Shown here one piece after another: positions 5,555 through 10,854 of a stretch of DNA of 10,854 nt. The notes under the pieces were generated by a model, which saw only the letters and a list, made by a program, of their open reading frames with translations, searched no databases and was not told the origin of the DNA. Both the position numbers and the translations under genes were made by a program. Source of the stretch: JAXGPP01 sp964436865 (GTDB lineage: Bacteria > Planctomycetota > Planctomycetia > Pirellulales > Thermoguttaceae); the NCBI GenBank assembly GCA_964436865.1, contig CAYTFK010000241.1:1-10854 (forward strand), given 5' to 3'. The first letter of the stretch is position 1, and each line of letters opens with the position of its first letter.

Positions 5555-7747
5555 ATGCAGATTAGACTCCTCAGTGGGACTCGTTCGCGGCACGCTCTGG
5601 CAGCGATAGCGGTCGTTGCGGCGACGTGCTGTCTGAGCGTGGCCGCGCTCGCCCAAGAGGTCGTCCCGGCCCCACGGATGGCTCTCCTCGTGGGTGTGCA
5701 GCACTACCCCAAGCTGGACAGCTCGCGGCAGTTGGCCGGCGCTCGAAACGACATCGCGATCGTACGGTCGATGCTCATTGATCGCTTTGGATTCCGCGAG
5801 CGGGACATCGTGACGCTCGTTGACGAAGAGGCCACGGGCGACGCCATTCGTGGCCAATGGCGGGCGCTGGCAAGGCGCGTCGGCGACTTGACCGACGACG
5901 CGGGCATCGCCCACGTCGTCTTCTACTTCAGCGGGCACGGCAGCCAGATTCTCGATCAGCCCGAGGGCGATGCGGATTGCGATGAGGAAGACGGTCTGGA
6001 CGAGACGCTTGTGCCTTACGACGCCGAGAGCGAGGGTGGCAATCGCGATCTCCGCGACGACGAGCTCTACCGGTTTGTCGAGTCCTTGTGCGGCGACGGG
6101 CGGGCCCGGTTCTGGGGGGTGCTCGACTGTTGCCACTCCGGCAGCGGCGCCCGCGGAACGACCAAGATCCGTAAACTGGATCGGCAGCTTGCGCCGCCGC
6201 CTGTCCTCGCCGGATCAAGAACGGTAAGACCCAAGGTATTGCCGCCCGCCGCGGTGCTGCTCACCGCATGCCGGGCGGCAGAAGTCGAACCAGAGTACGA
6301 GTATGGCGGACAGAACTACGGGTTGCTCACCCGGTTCCTCGTGCAAACCCTGAGCGAATATCCGGGGGCCTCAGACATTTCGTACCGCGCCCTCCGTGAG
6401 ATGGTGATCAACTGTTATCAGCGCGAGGCGATCGTGCCGGCGCCGACTCCGCAATTGGAGGGCGCAACAGCCGCACTCGCAGAGGCCGTGCTGGGAATCA
6501 GTGAAAAACCGGACCGCCGCTCGTGGTGGACAGTTAAGTCAGTGCCTGAAGACCGCGGCATGGCTCGCCTGTTGGCCGGCGAGCTGCAAGGGGTTACGGT
6601 CGGTTCAATATATGAGCTGCACGAGCGGCCCGAGGCGATCACCGCGCCGGCGGATCAAGGTGCGACGCAACCGGTGGCGTGGCTGGAGGTAACGAAGGCC
6701 GAGCCCGCAGATGCCACCGTTCGCGTGTTCCAATGGGCCGATTCCCACGAGCGGCGAAAACTCGACGCGCGGTTACCGCGCACTTTCGAAACCGGGTATG
6801 CGGTGAAGCGTTATTACCAACCCGGAGAACCCGGTTTAGGTTTGCGGATCGTGCGCGTGCAGGACGGCGGGGTGGATGGCGCACCGGTGGCCCTGGCTGA
6901 GAGCGGATTACCGGAAGCGGTGGGCGCGGCGCTGGCTTCGGCGGCGATCCGTGACGGCGACGATCTTCTCCTTCGGGTCGACGGCCGCTATGCGGCGGTC
7001 TTCCCCACGACGGGCTTGGCTTCGGTGCCTGAGACCGAGCGAAACAACCGTACCGACCCCGTTCCCGCCTCCCTGCGCGGCGGGTGGGGACCAATCGATC
7101 TGGCGTCACCCGACGCTGCACGGCAATTGGCGGACTGCCTGCGGCGGATTACCCGGGCACGCAATCTGATCCGTGTGGCGGCGCGTCAGGCGGCCGAGCG
7201 GAGCGTGCCGGCAGCATCGCTCGAACTTGTCGCCGTTGATCTCGACGATCGCCTGGAGATCGCTGCGTGGCGGCCATGGATAAGGGATAACGAGGCAGCG
7301 ATTGCCCTCCGCGACGGCGACCTGTTTGCACTCCGAACCGTGAACACCGATGCCAGCACGAAGCCCTGGTACGTGACCGTGTTGGCGATCGATCCCAACA
7401 TGGAGATTCAAGCCGTATTGCCGCACCAGGACGGCTTGGGACTGGTGGACGAGCAGCGGCTCGATCCGCGTGCCTCGCGAACAACGAGTCCGTACCGTGC
7501 GACTGCGCCCTATGGAACACATTGGGCGATTGCGCTGGCCACGCGCGAGCCGAATGACTTCTCGTTTCTGGCCCAGCCGGCGATTGAACAAGTCCGCGGC
7601 GAACGCGGCACTGAACTGGAGCAACTCTTGATGGACCACGTGTTTCCCGAGACTCGAAGCGGCCGGCGCCCGCGGGGGCAGAAATGCGGCGACGACACAT
7701 GGTCGGCCGCCGTGCTGCAATGGGAAATCACCGCCAGTCGCCGCTGA
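5555..7747 (+). CDS. Exported metacaspase-like cysteine protease with DUF4384-like C-terminus
   Basis: The protein is about 730 aa from the ATG at 5555. This start opens a signal peptide (MQIRLLSGTRSRH, an Ala/Val core, ALA|QE near residue 33). A GTG at 5537 is a real alternative because AGGGAAAGAG lies just upstream of it, whereas the ATG has no clear Shine-Dalgarno. A TTG at 5498 is less likely. Residues about 40-310 form a C14 caspase fold: beta-strand MALLVGVQHY, His128 in YFSGHGSQ, an acidic block (EEDGLDETLVPYD) and Cys193 in LDCCHSG. Cys and His form the dyad. The acidic block and the DxCHSG motif are metacaspase traits, and metacaspases cut after Arg/Lys and often need calcium. Residues about 575-690 (DGDLFAL, YVTVLAIDPN, PYGTHWAIALA) resemble DUF4384, common at the end of bacterial caspases. 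The middle part is unassigned. It is divergent from the repeat-protein gene and overlaps the TPR-CHAT gene tail to tail. Confidence 0.9.
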   Translation: MQIRLLSGTRSRHALAAIAVVAATCCLSVAALAQEVVPAPRMALLVGVQHYPKLDSSRQLAGARNDIAIVRSMLIDRFGFRERDIVTLVDEEATGDAIRGQWRALARRVGDLTDDAGIAHVVFYFSGHGSQILDQPEGDADCDEEDGLDETLVPYDAESEGGNRDLRDDELYRFVESLCGDGRARFWGVLDCCHSGSGARGTTKIRKLDRQLAPPPVLAGSRTVRPKVLPPAAVLLTACRAAEVEPEYEYGGQNYGLLTRFLVQTLSEYPGASDISYRALREMVINCYQREAIVPAPTPQLEGATAALAEAVLGISEKPDRRSWWTVKSVPEDRGMARLLAGELQGVTVGSIYELHERPEAITAPADQGATQPVAWLEVTKAEPADATVRVFQWADSHERRKLDARLPRTFETGYAVKRYYQPGEPGLGLRIVRVQDGGVDGAPVALAESGLPEAVGAALASAAIRDGDDLLLRVDGRYAAVFPTTGLASVPETERNNRTDPVPASLRGGWGPIDLASPDAARQLADCLRRITRARNLIRVAARQAAERSVPAASLELVAVDLDDRLEIAAWRPWIRDNEAAIALRDGDLFALRTVNTDASTKPWYVTVLAIDPNMEIQAVLPHQDGLGLVDEQRLDPRASRTTSPYRATAPYGTHWAIALATREPNDFSFLAQPAIEQVRGERGTELEQLLMDHVFPETRSGRRPRGQKCGDDTWSAAVLQWEITASRR
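7728..7747. other. 20-bp tail-to-tail overlap of the metacaspase and TPR-CHAT genes
   Basis: The metacaspase stop (TGA, 7745-7747) and the CHAT stop (TGA on the minus strand, 7730-7728) lie inside each other's reading frames. Both C-termini are supported, the CHAT one by the family-typical YYWAAFVLSGDW ending. There is no room for a terminator between them, so the two transcripts must overlap at their 3' ends. Confidence 0.9.
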
Positions 7748-10661
7748 GGACAAATGCGGCCCAGTAGTAGGGCGCAAGCTGTTCGGATGGTTTGTCAGCC
7801 GCCGGCCTGGCGACGATCTTCATTCCCCGCGACTGCTCCTGGCGGAGCAAAGAGAGCTGGGCTTGACGCAGGGCTTCGAGCTTGCCCATCTTCTGGCCCC
7901 ACAGATTCTCGTAGAAGCGTTCCATCAACTGCCGTGTTTGCTCGTCACTCACCTTCCAGAGGCTGGCGACTACCGTTCGCGAACCAGCCATCTGAAGCGC
8001 CCGTTGCAGGCCAAGCACCCCCTCGCCGCCCGCCACCGCCCCCAGGCCGGTCTCGCAGGCCGAGAGCACTGCCAGATCGGTGTGGCGAAGATCGAGCGAG
8101 CCGACCTCTTCCGCGGTGAGGATCCCATCGTCCGTCTCGGAACCGCCGGGTTGATTGGCTCCCGCCAACGCCAGCCCGGAAAGCAATCCGGGGTGCAGTC
8201 GCTCCAAGCCGAGCGTTCGCTTCGACGTCAGTTTCGGCGTCGCTTGGCGCGAACCGTCGTCGGCCGGAGCCATGGCCGAACTCCATTCGGGCGGAGCGAA
8301 GAAGCCATGCGTGACAATATGCAGAAAGCGGCCGGTTGCTGCCCGTGCGCGGAGACCCTCTTCGGTGGCTTGGCGGCCCCGGAGCATCTCGACGCGGCCG
8401 TCGGGGAAGGCCGATTCGAACGAGTCGCGGACCGCGAGCATCTCGCCCCGGGCGTTTCCTAGGGCCGTGAAATGCCACAGGGCTTCCAAACCGCGTTCGG
8501 CAGGCGCATTGGATGCCTTGGCCACGGCGGCCGTATCGTAATCGACATCGCCCACGAGAACGAGCGAGGGACTCTCAGCGGCAGTGCGATCCGGAGCGGC
8601 CGCGAGCATCTCCGGCAAAGCCTGAGCGCATGGCACCACGGCCAGGGCCCGCTCTTCCAGCAGCCAAGTGCCCGGCTTTGTGCCGGGAAGCGCCGCCCAG
8701 GCCAGCCGCGCCAGATCGCCATCGGGCGAGAGCAGCACGACCTCAGCGCCATCAAGGCGCGTTTCGAGCGGTTGCCACAATCGCGTGCGGAGTTCGCGTG
8801 CCGCCGCCGCGCCGTTCCCCGGACCGCCGTATGTCCGTCGCCAGGTATCGATCGCTTCCCGTATCGGCGCGATGTCGCCCAGTTCCACGCGCTCGACGGG
8901 CTGTGACGCTCGGACAACGAACGCCGCGAGCCGCTCGGACGGAGATTTGTCACCATCCCCAACAATCGGCGGGCTGTGCAGATACTCGAGGAAATCGATG
9001 AGCACCACGCCCCGGGGAAGGACTTTCTGCAATGTTTCGCCGGTGACGACTGCCATGGGCGGTGTCCGACCAGCCTGCCGGGCCAGTTCGGCCTCGATCC
9101 GTTCCTTCTCGGCCGAAAGGGCGGCGATCTCCTCACGCCACGCGGCCTGCGATTCCGGGCCCGGCAACGCAAACGCGCGGGCGGCGAGGCGGCTTGTGGT
9201 GCTCTGCAGTTCCGCCCAGAGTGCGGCTCGCTCCGGTGGTTCCGGCATCCGGCGAGCCTGGCGTTGCCAGGCAAATACGCTTCCCTTCCAGGCGAGCACG
9301 TGTTCATAGGCCGGACGATCCGCCTTGCTGGGCGACCCCGTGACCGACAGGTAACCGTCCAATGTCCGCCGGAGCGTCCGTGTCATCTCGATCTGCTGAC
9401 GCTCCGACAAGACCAGGAACGTCTCGCGGAGGAGCTTCTGCTGCAGCCCAAGCGCTTCGTGATACAGCGGTGCGGCGCGCTCGAAATCACCCATCGAACG
9501 GTAGAGCACCGCCAGGTTATTGAGCGACGCGGCATAATCGGGATGGCCGGTGCCCAAAGTTGCCCGGCGAATCTCCATCGCCTGTCGATAGAGCGGTTCG
9601 GCGCGGGAGAAGTCTCGCCGCGTTCGGTAGAACGCCGCCAGGTTGTTGAGGCTCGCCGCATAATCCGGGTGGCGGTCGCCAAGTACTTCGTCGCGGAGAG
9701 CGAGGGCCTGCTGGTACAGTGTTTCGGCTCGATCCGCCTGATCCTGGGCTTCACAGACCGCAGCGAGGTTGTTCAGACTCACTGCGTAGTCAGGGTGCCG
9801 CTTGCCGAGCGCCTTTTCCCGAATCGCCAGGGCCTCTTCAAACAGCGGCCGCGCCCGCTCGTAATCACCGCGTTCGTAGTAGAGCCCGGCCAGATTGTTG
9901 AGGCTCGTGGCAAAATCGGGGTGCTCCGGTCCGATCGATGCGCGGCGGATCTCCAGCGCTTCGCGCCACAGGGGTTCTGCCCGAGCGTCGTCGCCGATTG
10001 CCTGATAGAGACCGGCGAGATTGTTGAGCGCCCCGGCATAGGCGGGATCCTGCTCTCCGTAGGTCTTTCTTGCCCCCTCGACCAGTTCCCGGAGCAGTGG
10101 CTCCGCGCGGGAATATTCGCCGCGCGTCTGATACAGGCTGGCCAGATTGCTGAGGCACGCCAGGCGCTCCGCATGCTGCGGTCCAAGCTGCTTCGCCGCG
10201 ATCTCGTCGGCGCGCCGCAGAATCGGCTCAGCCCGGAAGTAATCGCCCTGTTGGAACAAAAGCAGGCCCAGCCGGTTCAAGACGGCAAGCGACTCGGGTT
10301 GCGCCGCCAGCGCTTTCTCAAGGATTGCCAGGGCCTCCTGGCGCCGTTGGTTCGCCGCGGCAAAACTGCCCGCCGATTGCTGCGCCTGCGAAATCCACCA
10401 CAGTGTGTCGACGACGGCCGGATGGGTCTCGCCGAACACCTGACGTTCGATCGCGAGCACCTCTTCAGCGGCAGCAATCGCTTCGCCGAACTCGCCCTTT
10501 TGCAAATGCTGCTGGGCCTCCGCCATTCGGGTTTGGCGGTTCACGAGAAGCTGTTGCCGGCCCGGCTCGCCAGCGGGCTGTTCCGCGGCCGTACTGGCAG
10601 CCAGCGCTATCGCCAACGCGGTTGCACACCACACCGTGCGAACAAACGGCCTGCGGGTCAC
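7728..10661 (-). CDS. Exported kinesin-light-chain-type TPR/CHAT protease-family protein
   Basis: The protein is 977 aa and starts at a GTG (10661) that overlaps the stop of the upstream gene as GTGA. A signal peptide follows (MTRRPFVRTVW, an Ala/Leu core, likely cut near STAA|EQ). Residues about 80-411 are eight TPR-type units with a 41-42 residue period. Most carry the SLNNLAxLY...GDYxRAEPLYxxAL signature of kinesin-light-chain TPRs (TPR_12), with HPDY at the unit boundary. Residues 412-540 are a helical linker rich in Arg/Glu. Residues about 545-977 are CHAT, with His785 in IVTHGFF and Cys869 in LSACETGLG, followed by 'GSRTVVASLWKVSD' and C-terminal YYWAAFVLSGDW. All are textbook CHAT blocks with an intact catalytic dyad. 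TPRs in this family bind peptides or partner proteins and the CHAT domain cleaves proteins; here the substrate is unknown. The tight coupling to a caspase-like gene suggests they act in one pathway. Confidence 0.93.
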   Translation of the reverse strand: MTRRPFVRTVWCATALAIALAASTAAEQPAGEPGRQQLLVNRQTRMAEAQQHLQKGEFGEAIAAAEEVLAIERQVFGETHPAVVDTLWWISQAQQSAGSFAAANQRRQEALAILEKALAAQPESLAVLNRLGLLLFQQGDYFRAEPILRRADEIAAKQLGPQHAERLACLSNLASLYQTRGEYSRAEPLLRELVEGARKTYGEQDPAYAGALNNLAGLYQAIGDDARAEPLWREALEIRRASIGPEHPDFATSLNNLAGLYYERGDYERARPLFEEALAIREKALGKRHPDYAVSLNNLAAVCEAQDQADRAETLYQQALALRDEVLGDRHPDYAASLNNLAAFYRTRRDFSRAEPLYRQAMEIRRATLGTGHPDYAASLNNLAVLYRSMGDFERAAPLYHEALGLQQKLLRETFLVLSERQQIEMTRTLRRTLDGYLSVTGSPSKADRPAYEHVLAWKGSVFAWQRQARRMPEPPERAALWAELQSTTSRLAARAFALPGPESQAAWREEIAALSAEKERIEAELARQAGRTPPMAVVTGETLQKVLPRGVVLIDFLEYLHSPPIVGDGDKSPSERLAAFVVRASQPVERVELGDIAPIREAIDTWRRTYGGPGNGAAAARELRTRLWQPLETRLDGAEVVLLSPDGDLARLAWAALPGTKPGTWLLEERALAVVPCAQALPEMLAAAPDRTAAESPSLVLVGDVDYDTAAVAKASNAPAERGLEALWHFTALGNARGEMLAVRDSFESAFPDGRVEMLRGRQATEEGLRARAATGRFLHIVTHGFFAPPEWSSAMAPADDGSRQATPKLTSKRTLGLERLHPGLLSGLALAGANQPGGSETDDGILTAEEVGSLDLRHTDLAVLSACETGLGAVAGGEGVLGLQRALQMAGSRTVVASLWKVSDEQTRQLMERFYENLWGQKMGKLEALRQAQLSLLRQEQSRGMKIVARPAADKPSEQLAPYYWAAFVLSGDWR
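9429..10175 (-). repeat. 126-bp tandem repeats encoding kinesin-light-chain TPR units
   Basis: Six units of about 126 bp (42 codons) encode the best-conserved TPRs of the CHAT protein (residues 163-411). The AGGTTGTTGAG segment, coding for NNLA, recurs in each. Two further, more diverged units lie upstream to about residue 80. The two C-terminal-most units share HPDYAASLNNLA exactly, suggesting expansion by duplication. Confidence 0.8.
10658..10661 (-). other. GTGA stop/start overlap (translational coupling)
   Basis: On the minus strand the upstream gene ends ...CGG AAG TGA and the TPR-CHAT gene begins GTG ACC, sharing GTGA. The G-rich GTGGGGCGGAA before it could serve as the ribosome binding site. 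A 4-nt overlap is the standard sign of coupled translation in one operon. Confidence 0.85.
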
Positions 10662-10854
10662 TTCCGCCCCACGAAGTAGAAACTGAAGTTGCGGATCGTC
10701 GGCGGTCGCTCGACGACCGGGTGCTGATTGCCCTTAGTCAACTGCTTCACCCGGTCATACACCTGGGCCTCCAGTTCGGAAATCGAGAGGTAGCCGTCGC
10801 CGTTGGTGTCCGATTCCGGGCTGCCAAAGGCGTCCAGAAGCGCCTTGGTAAATG
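10658..10854 (-). CDS. C-terminal end of a caspase-family protein with EF-hand (partial, runs off the right edge)
   Basis: Sixty-four codons plus TGA are open through the window edge in the frame that ends at 10658. The translation starts FTKALLDAFG, contains DTNGDGYLSISE, then VKQLTKGNQHPVV, and ends in FYFVGRK. DTNGDGYLSISE (10775-10810) is a complete canonical EF-hand calcium loop, with D1, N3, D5, G6, S9 and E12 in place. The order 'FTKALL ... D-x-N-x-DG ... EL ... RVKxLTxGxQHP ... P-x-I-x-F' is the usual tail of bacterial caspase-domain (peptidase C14) proteins, in which the catalytic His/Cys lie upstream. I therefore call it a caspase-like protease, though its catalytic part is outside the window. 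It is translationally coupled to the TPR-CHAT gene. An EF-hand protein of another kind cannot be excluded. Confidence 0.75.
   Translation of the reverse strand, partial: FTKALLDAFGSPESDTNGDGYLSISELEAQVYDRVKQLTKGNQHPVVERPPTIRNFSFYFVGRK
10775..10810 (-). other. EF-hand calcium-binding loop
   Basis: The twelve codons encode DTNGDGYLSISE, matching the consensus D-x-[DN]-x-D-G-x-[ILV]-[ST]-x-x-E at every ligand position. Calcium binding is a family-based prediction. In bacterial caspase-family proteins such a loop is often found just before the C-terminus. Confidence 0.85.

Noticed and set aside
5601..5640. Lipobox in the metacaspase signal peptide (Cys25/Cys26)
   Set aside because: The residues before the cysteines (A-A-T) do not fit the lipobox, which needs Gly/Ala/Ser at -1. 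An ALA|QE signal peptidase I site follows.
7276..7295. Resemblance to a homing endonuclease (I-SceI-like) site, TAAGGGATAACG
   Set aside because: Only about half of the site matches, it lies inside the coding sequence of the metacaspase, and no intron or endonuclease gene is present.
11..10661. Possible CRISPR-associated TPR-CHAT (Craspase) or gasdermin defence system
   Set aside because: The CHAT proteins carry signal peptides, and there is no Cas effector, repeat array or recognisable gasdermin-like gene in the window.
8976..10679. 567-codon plus-strand frame opposite the TPR-CHAT gene
   Set aside because: The sense strand shows periodic TPRs and a complete CHAT domain. The antisense product only mirrors the 126-bp repeats.

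Overview
The window reads as GC-rich bacterial chromosomal DNA that is almost fully coding and carries a cluster of exported, protease-like proteins. Four complete genes and the tail of a fifth are supported. A planctomycete (Pirellulales-like) host is my best guess. It rests on the GC-rich genes, large secreted proteins with TPR, CHAT, caspase and EF-hand modules, and long low-complexity exported proteins. No marker gene is present, so this is inference; myxobacteria or another GC-rich phylum remain possible.

Layout from left to right. (1) Minus strand, 11-3163: a secreted protein with a beta-rich N-terminus, degenerate TPR-like helices and a C-terminal CHAT protease domain. (2) A 131-bp gap with two strong hairpins. 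(3) Minus strand, 3295-5133: an exported, cysteine-free, Pro/Tyr/Gln/Trp/Gly-rich repeat protein with an alanine-rich helical C-terminal third. (4) A 421-bp divergent intergenic region (5134-5554) with a TATAAT box and several dyads. (5) Plus strand, 5555-7747: an exported metacaspase-like protease with a DUF4384-like C-terminus. (6) Minus strand, 7728-10661: an exported protein with kinesin-light-chain-type TPRs and a canonical CHAT domain, overlapping the metacaspase gene tail to tail by 20 bp. (7) Minus strand, 10658 to the right edge: the C-terminal 64 codons of a gene whose end matches the EF-hand tail of bacterial caspase-family proteins. Its stop codon overlaps the start of the TPR-CHAT gene by 4 nt (GTGA).

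The biological theme is clan CD cysteine proteases (caspase/metacaspase and CHAT) brought together, all apparently exported. On the minus strand a caspase-like gene and a CHAT gene are translationally coupled. A second metacaspase converges on them, and a third protease gene follows a low-complexity protein. That low-complexity protein carries four GSR tripeptides, three of them GSRD at the ends of repeated blocks. I propose it as a candidate substrate or scaffold of the neighbouring proteases, because metacaspases cut after Arg/Lys. This is a hypothesis; the sequence shows the gene neighbourhood and motifs, not the interaction.
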